DNA of 12,150 nucleotides from an uncultured Bacteroidaceae bacterium (lineage in GTDB: Bacteria; Bacteroidota; Bacteroidia; Bacteroidales; Bacteroidaceae). Positions 6,400 through 12,150 of this stretch are shown here, one piece after another. The stretch lies in NCBI GenBank assembly GCA_934271655.1, contig CAKQRW010000068.1, forward strand, positions 1 through 12,150. Reading direction: 5' to 3'. How positions within the stretch are numbered: the first letter of the stretch is position 1; every line of letters starts with the position of its first letter. Both the position numbers and the translations under genes were made by a program. The notes beneath the pieces are model-generated. The model was given only the letters and a program-made list of their open reading frames with translations, was not told where the DNA came from and did no database searches.

Positions 6400-7500
6400 T
6401 CATTTGCTGGAAAAAGATTTCCTCCATTGCTCCGGGCTCATACCTGTGTTGGTCTTGAAGAGACGGTAGAGCTGCGTGTGCGACACAAAGCCGCAGTAGG
6501 AAGAGATGGCCTCTATATTGTAGTTCTTTTTGTCCCTCAGCATGAGTTTGGCATGCTCAAACCTCACGTCACTGAGCCAGGTGCGGAAGGTAGTGTGGAT
6601 GCACATATCGAAGTATGATGCCAGTTCCTGCCGCGGCACACAGATGGAGTCTGCCACCGTGGCCACACTCGACATGCTGTCCCTATAGCCGCCCGACATG
6701 CACCATTCGCCCAGCGCCTTCTCTATCTGCACCATCCTCTCCTCTGTGAACACCTGTAGCCCGTCCAGTCCATAAGCCTCTGCCGCATCAGCCAGTTCTG
6801 CCATGTCGGCTATGGTCTTCACATCATCATATCCAAGCGCTATGAAGCACAACACGAAGACGAAAAACGAGAGCAGCAGGATTGGCCCCACCACAAAGAG
6901 CATGGGACGGTATATGATGGCAGCGGGAATCATGATGGCAGAGACGCATATGACAATGAAGCTCGACACGGAAAACCTGTTGTATATCTTCATTTCCACG
7001 CTGGCCTGAGCCTCCACAAGTCGCCTGCGCTTTATGATAATCCTCAGATTGACCCACACGGCAGCCGCCATGCCCACCAGAAACAGGGCAAGCATGACGT
7101 AGAGAAGTTTGCCTATATGCATGCTGCCAGACAAGCTTCTTCCTATGGCGAACGTCGTAAGTATCAAAGCGTAGTCTGCTATGCCATAACACAAGAAGAT
7201 CTTTCTGTCCGCCTTGGCGCACTCCAAGTTATAGATGGCGTAAAACATCATCAGGGCCACAGGCGAGTAGAACAGGATGTTCACCACGGCTCCCACATCA
7301 TCGCCCGATGCCCTCAGCCCATATTTCATCTGCAAGATGTAATGGACGGCCAGCATAAACATGGACGCACACAGAAGCCATCTTGACACCTCATAGCGGC
7401 GCCGACGCCACTTTATCAAGAATCCGGAACATGCCAATATGCCCATCAGCATGGTGGTTATGATGCAGCACGCAAACTGCAGTATGAACAAAGAATCCAT
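6400..7500 (-). CDS. Membrane-bound AraC-family transcription regulator
   Basis: The 366-aa protein has two parts. Residues 1-230 contain about seven hydrophobic helices (roughly 3-28, 38-58, 70-92, 100-122, 130-155, 178-200 and 203-228) with basic loops such as KRRR. Residues about 255-366 form an AraC-type double helix-turn-helix DNA-binding domain, with FRTWLSDVRFEHAKLML in the first and IEAISSYCGFVSHTQLYRLF, then TGMSPEQWRK, in the second half. This layout is common in Prevotella and Bacteroides; the membrane part presumably senses or anchors, but its signal is unknown. The gene is divergent from the porT-like gene with 186 bases between starts, so porT-like expression is a natural target, though this is inference. 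It has its own promoter (7592-7622). Confidence 0.9.
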   Translation of the reverse strand: MDSLFILQFACCIITTMLMGILACSGFLIKWRRRRYEVSRWLLCASMFMLAVHYILQMKYGLRASGDDVGAVVNILFYSPVALMMFYAIYNLECAKADRKIFLCYGIADYALILTTFAIGRSLSGSMHIGKLLYVMLALFLVGMAAAVWVNLRIIIKRRRLVEAQASVEMKIYNRFSVSSFIVICVSAIMIPAAIIYRPMLFVVGPILLLSFFVFVLCFIALGYDDVKTIADMAELADAAEAYGLDGLQVFTEERMVQIEKALGEWCMSGGYRDSMSSVATVADSICVPRQELASYFDMCIHTTFRTWLSDVRFEHAKLMLRDKKNYNIEAISSYCGFVSHTQLYRLFKTNTGMSPEQWRKSFSSK

Positions 7501-7591
7501 TTTATTCGATTTTATATAGTTGTTGATATATACATGCTTTATATATTTGTTCCTTATAGGTCGTCACACAGAATCAGGTTTCTTTAGATTG

Positions 7592-7622
7592 CAAAGATAC
7601 CATATTTTGTTTACAAAACAAG
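7592..7622 (-). promoter_or_regulatory. Promoter of the AraC-type regulator
   Basis: On the minus strand the -7 box TATCTTTG (7599-7592) is an exact TAnnTTTG match, and CTTG at 7622-7619, 19 bases upstream, serves as a near-consensus -33 box. The leader to the ATG is about 85 bases. Confidence 0.75.
7605..7618. promoter_or_regulatory. Candidate operator palindrome in the divergent intergenic region
   Basis: TTTTGT and ACAAAA form a perfect 6-bp inverted repeat with a 2-base centre. It sits between the -33 and -7 boxes of the regulator promoter and also upstream of the porT-like gene, so a protein bound here could affect both. AraC proteins usually bind direct repeats, so the owner of the site is not clear. 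Confidence 0.35.
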
Positions 7623-7686
7623 CGTTCACGATATAAATTATGTATTATTGGTAAAATATTCACGGTTTTTCCTCGTTATATAGTCA

Positions 7687-8406
7687 ATGATGAAAAGAAT
7701 GACATTACATATTATCCTCTGCTTCGTGGCACTCATCTCCGTCTGCGCTGTCTCACAGGCGCAGACCCGAAAGGTGATGAACCGCCCATACATAGACCAG
7801 CGCAAGTTCCATTATGGATTCCTGGCCGGGTTTCACCTGCAGGACATAGAGCTGGAGCAGAACGGATACAAGGACGCCGCAGGCAATGAATGGTATGCCG
7901 AGACGCCCAACTATGAGCCGGGATTCTCTGTAGGCATACTGGGAGAGTTCTATCTCACGAAGAACCTGGCCCTGCGCATCATCCCGTCCATGCACTTCGG
8001 CACCAAGAACATCACGTTCCGCAACGAGCTGGACAAGGACATACAATACCAGACCATCAAGTCGACCTACGTCACCGTGCCTATCGACATCAAGTACTCG
8101 GCAGAGCGCTTCAACAACTACCGTCCCTACATCATGGCTGGCGTCACACCTGCTCTCGACCTCACAGTGAAGAAGCAGAAGCAGTATCTTCTGAAGAACA
8201 CCGACTGCTACCTTGAGCTTGGACTGGGATGCGACTTCTACTCGCCCTTCTTCAAGTTTATCCCCGAGGTGAAGTTCATGTACGGCCTGTCTAATGTCAT
8301 CAACAAGAAGCGTGACGACATCACCAATGAGGCGCAACTCATCTTCACCCGGTCGGTGGAGCGAGCAAGGAGCAAGATGATAGTCTTCACTTTCTATTTT
8401 GAATAG
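7687..8406 (+). CDS. porT: PorT-like outer-membrane beta-barrel protein
   Basis: The 239-aa protein begins with a signal peptide (charged MMKRMTLHI, hydrophobic IILCFVALISVCAV, likely cleavage after SQA near residue 25). The mature part alternates aromatic/hydrophobic and polar residues in many short strands, for example FHYGFLAGFHLQDIELEQ near 41 and MIVFTFYFE at the C terminus, ending in an aromatic-rich strand as outer-membrane barrels do. Length and overall pattern fit the PorT family; PorT is needed for type IX secretion of gingipains in Porphyromonas gingivalis. Related barrels (OMP_b-brl_2) share the shape, so the exact porT assignment is probable, not certain. Two ATG codons are adjacent at the start; the first was taken. 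The glycosyltransferase starts 30 bases downstream, so the two are probably cotranscribed. No convincing promoter was found. Confidence 0.78.
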   Translation: MMKRMTLHIILCFVALISVCAVSQAQTRKVMNRPYIDQRKFHYGFLAGFHLQDIELEQNGYKDAAGNEWYAETPNYEPGFSVGILGEFYLTKNLALRIIPSMHFGTKNITFRNELDKDIQYQTIKSTYVTVPIDIKYSAERFNNYRPYIMAGVTPALDLTVKKQKQYLLKNTDCYLELGLGCDFYSPFFKFIPEVKFMYGLSNVINKKRDDITNEAQLIFTRSVERARSKMIVFTFYFE

Positions 8407-8436
8407 AGGCTACAACAAACCCACAAAGAGATTCCT

Positions 8437-9504
8437 ATGAAATACTCCATAATCATACCAGTATACAACCGCCCCGACGAGGCAAACGAGCTTCTCGACA
8501 GCCTCACACGCCAAGAAGTAAAAGACTTTGAGGTGGTGGTGGTGGAGGACGGCTCCACCGTCCCATGCAAAGACATCGTGGACAGCTACCACGACAAGCT
8601 CAGCATACTGTACCTCACAAAGAAGAATGGCGGCCCAGGCCCTGCGCGCAACTATGGCGTGGAACACGCAAAGGGCGAGTATGTCATCATACTCGACAGC
8701 GACTGTGTGCTGCCCGACGGCTATCTCACAGCTGTGGACAAGGCACTGGCAGAGCACCCGTGCGACGCATTCGGCGGCCCCGACGCAGCGCATGAGTCGT
8801 TCACCAACATACAGAAAGCCATATCCTACAGCATGACATCGTTCTTCACCACAGGAGGCATACGCGGCGGCAAGAAGAAAGGCGCGCTTGACAAGTTCTA
8901 CCCACGCTCATACAACATGGGCATCAGACGCGATGTCTACCTGAAGCTGCACGGCTTCAGCAAGATGCGCTTCGGAGAGGACATAGACTTCAGCTACCGC
9001 ATCATCGAGGCCGGCTACAAGAGCTGCCTGTTTCCAGAGGCATGGGTGTGGCACAAGAGACGCACAGACATGGACAAGTTCTTCAAGCAAGTGTTCAACT
9101 CTGGCATAGCGCGCATCAACCTGGAGAAACGCCACCCTGGCACCATGAAACTGGTGCACATGCTGCCCATGGCCTTCACCGTAGGTGTGCTGCTGCTCAT
9201 CATGGCCGCTGTGGCTTTCAGGCAGATAGACTACTGGAACAACACCGCTACCGGAATATTCCTCTCCAACGGAGGCTTCATCCCGGCATACGCCATGTGC
9301 CTCATGCCCATCCTGCTCTACATCCTGCTCATCTTCTTCGACTCCAGCATACGCAACAAGAGCCTCATCATCGGTTTCTACAGCGTGGAGGCAGCCTTCA
9401 TCCAACTGACAGGCTACGGCTTCGGCTTCCTCAAGGCATGGTGGCTGAGATGCGTGCAGGGCAAGGATGAGTTTACTGCTTTCGAGAAGAACTTCTATGA
9501 TTAA
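8437..9504 (+). CDS. Family 2 glycosyltransferase, membrane-anchored
   Basis: The 355-aa protein has a GT-A fold at the N terminus: MKYSIIIPVYNRPDEANELL, EDGS at 37-40, NGGPGPARNYG around 64-74, and the metal/nucleotide-sugar binding DSD at 87-89. FGEDIDFSYRI near 179-189 supplies the acidic catalytic-base region. Three hydrophobic helices follow (about 241-262, 281-302, 312-335), placing the enzyme on the inner membrane with the active site in the cytoplasm. It should add a sugar to a lipid-linked or surface glycan; donor and acceptor cannot be read from sequence. It follows the porT-like gene by 30 bases. Its stop TAA is made of a TA target dinucleotide plus the first base of an inserted MITE; without the insert the codon would be TAG, so the protein end is unchanged. 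Confidence 0.92.
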   Translation: MKYSIIIPVYNRPDEANELLDSLTRQEVKDFEVVVVEDGSTVPCKDIVDSYHDKLSILYLTKKNGGPGPARNYGVEHAKGEYVIILDSDCVLPDGYLTAVDKALAEHPCDAFGGPDAAHESFTNIQKAISYSMTSFFTTGGIRGGKKKGALDKFYPRSYNMGIRRDVYLKLHGFSKMRFGEDIDFSYRIIEAGYKSCLFPEAWVWHKRRTDMDKFFKQVFNSGIARINLEKRHPGTMKLVHMLPMAFTVGVLLLIMAAVAFRQIDYWNNTATGIFLSNGGFIPAYAMCLMPILLYILLIFFDSSIRNKSLIIGFYSVEAAFIQLTGYGFGFLKAWWLRCVQGKDEFTAFEKNFYD

Positions 9505-9686
9505 GTAGGTGCTCATAATTATTTTTATATTTGACGTGCTCTATCCCGAGGCAGCTTTTTCTTCTGTCTGAAGGAGCTATGCGGGCATAGTGACTGATAA
9601 ACAGAAGGAAAAGATGACCGAGAGAGAGTGCGGCAAATATGAGAGCGTTTTACTTTGATAATACAAAATAATTTTGAACACCTACT
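9504..9686. mobile_element. MITE-like palindromic element, 183 bp, flanked by TA
   Basis: The left end AGTAGGTGCTCATAATTATT (9504 on) is the inverted match of the right end (to 9686, ...GAACACCTACT), with only a few differences over about 28 bases. TA flanks both sides (9502-9503 and 9687-9688), the target duplication of IS630/Tc1-mariner elements. The inside is also palindromic: CTTTTTCTTCTGT (9555-9567) pairs with ACAGAAGGAAAAG (9601-9613), ATATTTG pairs with CAAATAT near 9634, and CTATGC-GG-GCATAG (9577-9590) forms the tip. The left half lacks about 20 bases present in the right half. No coding sequence is present, so movement would need a transposase from elsewhere. Confidence 0.85.
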
Positions 9687-9758
9687 TAGCATCACCACGA
9701 CACGCCTTTCCTGAAAAGCAAGCACTGTTTAACAACAAATGACACGCCAAGGCAGCGA

Positions 9759-9766
9759 CAAGGAGG
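9759..9766 (+). promoter_or_regulatory. Ribosome-binding site of radC
   Basis: CAAGGAGG lies about 10 bases before the ATG at 9777. A strong Shine-Dalgarno is uncommon in this window and supports the long N terminus of RadC. Confidence 0.65.
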
Positions 9767-9776
9767 ACGCACATAT

Positions 9777-10616
9777 ATGTTCAGCAAGAATTTCAAACCT
9801 TTCAATAAGGGCACGCAAGTGACAGACAGCGACACAATACTCTCTGACGAGGTGGCCGAGACACGCACCAAGCCTGTCACGTCCACCACGCCAACGTCTG
9901 CCAAGCCAGCGGAGAAGGCCACCGAGGAGAAGGCCTTCACCCCAATCAACAAATGGGCAGAAGAAGACCGTCCCCGGGAAAAGCTCATGACCAAAGGCGC
10001 TGGCGCACTCACCAATGCCGAACTGCTCGCCATACTCATCGGCAACGGCACATCCAAGACATCGGCTGTGGACCTCATGAGAGAGGTGCTGACAAGCTGC
10101 GGCAACACGCTGAGAGGCCTCAACCGCCTGACCCTGCAAGACCTCATGCGCTTCAACGGAATAGGCGAGGCAAAGGCACTCACCATAATAGCCGCCGCCG
10201 AGATAGCCAAGAGACGCTTGCAGGAAAAAGGGAATGACATCCCGCAAATGCGCACCGGACTGGATGTGATGGAATACATGCAGCCTCTCATCCAAGACCT
10301 CACCCACGAGGAGAGCTGGGTGCTGCTGCTCAACAACTACGCCAAGCTCATCAACTGCGTGAAGCTAAGCACAGGCGGACTCACACAGACAGCTGTGGAC
10401 GTGCGCATGCTGCTCAAGCAAGCCCTGCTGCACGACGCCACATGCTTCATACTGGTGCACAACCACCCCAGCGGCAACACACGACCAAGCCGCGCTGACG
10501 ACGAGCTGACACAGAGAGTGAGAAAAGGCTCTGACGCGGTCTCCATAAAGATGCTCGACCATGTGGTGGTGACTGAGGGAGACTATTACAGCTACAGCGA
10601 GAACGGCAGACTATAA
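9777..10616 (+). CDS. radC: RadC family protein (JAB/MPN domain) with N-terminal extension
   Basis: Residues about 57-279 are a full RadC protein: INKWAEEDRPREKL, a helix-hairpin-helix region with NGIGEAKALTIIAAAEIAKR around 125-145, and a JAB1/MPN-like metal-binding domain with the HNHPSGNTRPSRAD motif near 228-241, whose two His and Asp would bind zinc. The old role in DNA repair is not supported by later work; the true function of RadC is unsettled. Most relatives begin close to the INKWAEEDRPREK segment; here about 55 residues rich in Thr, Lys, Glu and Ala precede it, likely disordered. The Shine-Dalgarno at 9759 supports this start. The gene ends with CTA TAA, where a CTATAG-type repeat begins. 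The MITE separates it from the glycosyltransferase. Confidence 0.93.
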   Translation: MFSKNFKPFNKGTQVTDSDTILSDEVAETRTKPVTSTTPTSAKPAEKATEEKAFTPINKWAEEDRPREKLMTKGAGALTNAELLAILIGNGTSKTSAVDLMREVLTSCGNTLRGLNRLTLQDLMRFNGIGEAKALTIIAAAEIAKRRLQEKGNDIPQMRTGLDVMEYMQPLIQDLTHEESWVLLLNNYAKLINCVKLSTGGLTQTAVDVRMLLKQALLHDATCFILVHNHPSGNTRPSRADDELTQRVRKGSDAVSIKMLDHVVVTEGDYYSYSENGRL

Positions 10617-10668
10617 GAAGCTATATATACTATAAGAAGCTATAGGCACTATAGAAGCTATTAAACCA
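10611..10668 (+). repeat. CTATAG/GAAGCTATA repeat block beginning at the radC stop
   Basis: CTATAAGAAGCTATA occurs twice (from 10611 and from 10630), followed by GGCACTATAGAAGCTATTAA. The first copy includes the last codon (Leu CTA) and the stop (TAA) of radC. Read in gene sense, the block after SNF2 is of the same kind, and both end in GAAGCTATAGG, ACTATAGAAG and AAACCA in that order. Confidence 0.8.
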
Positions 10669-10697
10669 TACACACATTATAACCATACACATATTAT
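10664..10697. repeat. 17-bp tandem direct repeat, two copies
   Basis: AACCATACACACATTAT (10664-10680) is followed directly by AACCATACACATATTAT (10681-10697); 16 of 17 bases match. It lies between radC and the DUF59 gene. Confidence 0.85.
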
Positions 10698-10706
10698 ATA
10701 TAATAT
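10691..10706. repeat. Perfect 16-bp AT palindrome before the DUF59 start codon
   Basis: ATATTATA/TATAATAT is a perfect inverted repeat ending 3 bases before the ATG at 10710, where a ribosome-binding site would sit. No Shine-Dalgarno is present. It may simply be an AT-rich leader typical of Bacteroidetes. Confidence 0.6.
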
Positions 10707-10709
10707 ATT

Positions 10710-11045
10710 ATGACAAAATACGAAATAGAAGCTAAGACAGTAGAATACCTCAAGACAGTATTCGACCCAGAGATACCAGTCAACGTGTGGGACCTCGGCA
10801 TGATATACAAGATAGACGTGCACGACACGGCAGAGCCGACAGACAACAAGACCTTCGACATAGACATAGACATGACCTTCACAGCCCCCAACTGCCCGGC
10901 AGCCGACTTCATTCTTGAAGACATACAGCAAAAGCTCGAAAGCATCGCCGACGTGAAGACTGTCAACGTCAACGTGGTCTTTGAGCCTGAATGGAACAAG
11001 GACATGATGAGCGAGGAGGCAAAACTCGACCTCGGATTCATGTAG
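10710..11045 (+). CDS. MIP18/DUF59 family Fe-S assembly protein (SufT-like)
   Basis: The 111-aa protein is a single MIP18-family (DUF59) domain. It has the signature DPEIPVNVWDLGMIYKI at 19-35 and MTFTAPNCPAADF at 55-67, with the conserved Cys62 in the TxPxCP-type loop, and ends with the EPEWNKDMMSEEAK segment usual in the family. Relatives (SufT, the PaaD N-terminal part, eukaryotic CIA2/MIP18) help mature iron-sulfur proteins; the precise step is not fixed for the short bacterial form. No suf genes are adjacent here. It lies 93 bases after radC, with no TAnnTTTG promoter seen, so it may be read from upstream. Confidence 0.9.
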   Translation: MTKYEIEAKTVEYLKTVFDPEIPVNVWDLGMIYKIDVHDTAEPTDNKTFDIDIDMTFTAPNCPAADFILEDIQQKLESIADVKTVNVNVVFEPEWNKDMMSEEAKLDLGFM

Positions 11046-11143
11046 CCTCTCCCCCACGCCTCACAGCATACCAGAGGCATCATTGCCCTCACAACAGGCA
11101 ACAGCAACCACCTACCATCCGCACATTAAGCACACAGCACACT

Positions 11144-12007
11144 ATGAAGAACATTTATTTCATCAGCGACGCCCATCTCGGCAGCCGCGCCATTGAGCAC
11201 AGACGCACTCACGAGCGCCGACTAGTCAACTTTCTTGACCAGATAAAAGACAAGGCTGAAGCCATCTACATGCTCGGCGACATGTTCGACTTCTGGTTCG
11301 AGTACAAGGACGTGGTGCCTAAAGGCTACACACGCTTCCTCGGCAAACTGAGCGAACTGACAGACAACGGCGTGGAGGTGCATTATTTCACAGGCAACCA
11401 TGACATGTGGATGGGCGACTACCTGGAGAAAGAGTGCGGCGTGACCATACACCGCAACCCCTGCGCCATAGACCTCTATGGCAAGATATTCTACCTCGCA
11501 CACGGCGACGGACTCGACTACCGCGACCACAAATGGCAGACACGCCTGATGTTCCGATGCTTCCACAGCTCCACCCTGCAGAAGATGGCGCGGTGGATAC
11601 ATCCGCACTTCTTCATGAACTTCGGGCTCAACTGGGCCAAGCACTCACGCATGAAGCGCAAAAGCTGTGACCTGCAGACAGACAAAGACGGCAGGGTGCT
11701 CAGCAAGGACGGCTTCTACGATGAGACCAAGCTGGTGGGATATGACAGCGCACAGGACAATGGAGAGATGCCTTACCAGGGAGAAGACAAGGAGGGACTC
11801 GTGCTCTACGCCAAAGACTACCTGAAGACACACCCAAACATCAACTACTTTATCTTCGGACACCGCCACATAGAGCTCGACCTGCTCCTCAGCCGAGATA
11901 CACGTCTCGTCATTCTCGGCGAATGGATCAGCCTCTTCACTTACGCGGTATGGGACGGAGAGCACCTGTTTGTGGACAACTTCATCGAGGGCGAGACCGA
12001 GCTGTAA
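11144..12007 (+). CDS. lpxH: UDP-2,3-diacylglucosamine hydrolase (LpxH-type metallophosphoesterase)
   Basis: LpxH cleaves UDP-2,3-diacylglucosamine to lipid X and UMP, step four of lipid A synthesis, at the inner face of the cytoplasmic membrane. The 287-aa protein has the calcineurin-like metal ligands in order: DAHLG (Asp9, His11), GDMFDFW (Asp46), GNHDMW (Asn85, His86), AHGDG (His120) and GHRH (His240, His242). It is longer than E. coli LpxH (about 240 aa), with the extra length between about 165 and 215, which seems normal for Bacteroidetes forms. I chose ATG at 11144, since MKNIYFISDAHLG is the expected N terminus; an in-frame ATG at 10991 would lie within the DUF59 gene. No strong Shine-Dalgarno is seen. 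It follows the DUF59 gene by 98 bases in the same direction. Confidence 0.9.
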   Translation: MKNIYFISDAHLGSRAIEHRRTHERRLVNFLDQIKDKAEAIYMLGDMFDFWFEYKDVVPKGYTRFLGKLSELTDNGVEVHYFTGNHDMWMGDYLEKECGVTIHRNPCAIDLYGKIFYLAHGDGLDYRDHKWQTRLMFRCFHSSTLQKMARWIHPHFFMNFGLNWAKHSRMKRKSCDLQTDKDGRVLSKDGFYDETKLVGYDSAQDNGEMPYQGEDKEGLVLYAKDYLKTHPNINYFIFGHRHIELDLLLSRDTRLVILGEWISLFTYAVWDGEHLFVDNFIEGETEL

Positions 12008-12072
12008 TGCTCCCTGCTCTATGCCGCCAATGCGTCATACTTCATGATTGGAATACGGGAATCTATCCATTG

Positions 12073-12101
12073 CACGTAAGCGGCTCCGCGTTTATACCTT
12101 G
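12073..12101. repeat. 29-bp dispersed motif, copy 2
   Basis: This begins CACGTAAGCGGCTCCGCG and ends in CCTTG, and is the partner of 6093-6121. Its last four bases form the -33 box of the promoter at 12098-12129. Confidence 0.65.
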
Positions 12102-12129
12102 TAACATCCTCCCTAAGTTTGTACCTTTG
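12098..12129 (+). promoter_or_regulatory. Promoter for a gene beyond the right edge
   Basis: The -7 box TACCTTTG (12122-12129) matches TAnnTTTG exactly, with CTTG (12098-12101) as a near-consensus -33 box 20 bases upstream. No start codon follows before the window ends at 12150. The 12008-12072 stretch before it shows no gene. Confidence 0.75.
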
Positions 12130-12150
12130 CACCATAATTTTAAAATCAAA

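Noticed and set aside
8908..9516. 202-codon minus-strand open frame opposite the glycosyltransferase
   Set aside because: It is a shadow of the glycosyltransferase; the plus-strand frame has clear GT2 motifs and this one has none.
10991..11143. In-frame upstream start giving a 338-aa LpxH
   Set aside because: It lies inside the DUF59 gene in another frame and encodes a His/Gln/Pro/Arg-rich stretch; the family N-terminus begins at the ATG at 11144.

Overview
The window looks like chromosomal DNA of a Bacteroidales bacterium, most likely Prevotella or a close relative. Three things point there. Several promoters match the Bacteroidetes consensus (-7 TAnnTTTG with a -33 TTTG-like box about 19-20 bases upstream). 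There is a PorT-like outer-membrane protein of the type IX secretion / Por family. There is also a seven-helix membrane-bound AraC-type regulator. Species cannot be fixed from sequence alone.

Left edge (1-645) is mobile-element debris. It holds the first 15 codons of a serine recombinase running off the left end, a near-perfect 53-bp palindrome just upstream of it, a decayed tyrosine integrase 3' fragment whose frame is broken by a stop just before the catalytic Tyr, and a 17-18 bp tandem array that runs into the stop codon of the next gene. Region 639-5888, all on the minus strand, has a large SNF2-family helicase with an unrecognised N-terminal half, a tRNA-Leu(CAA) with its own promoter and terminator, and proC with its own promoter and terminator. 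The 5889-6399 gap holds the proC promoter and leader and about 380 bases without a convincing gene but with several small hairpins.

From 6400 rightwards there is a membrane AraC regulator (minus), divergent from a plus-strand series: porT-like gene, family 2 glycosyltransferase, a 183-bp palindromic MITE sitting exactly in the glycosyltransferase stop codon, radC, a MIP18/DUF59 (SufT-like) protein, and an LpxH-type UDP-2,3-diacylglucosamine hydrolase. A good promoter for a gene beyond the right edge closes the window.

Most genes are ordinary housekeeping or envelope genes: proline synthesis, lipid A synthesis, Fe-S assembly, outer-membrane biogenesis. I see no convincing new multi-gene system. 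The most unusual signals are in the repeats: a related CTATAG-rich repeat starts at the final Leu-stop codons of two unrelated genes (SNF2 helicase and radC), a TA-flanked palindromic MITE rebuilds a stop codon, and a 29-bp motif recurs in two intergenic regions.
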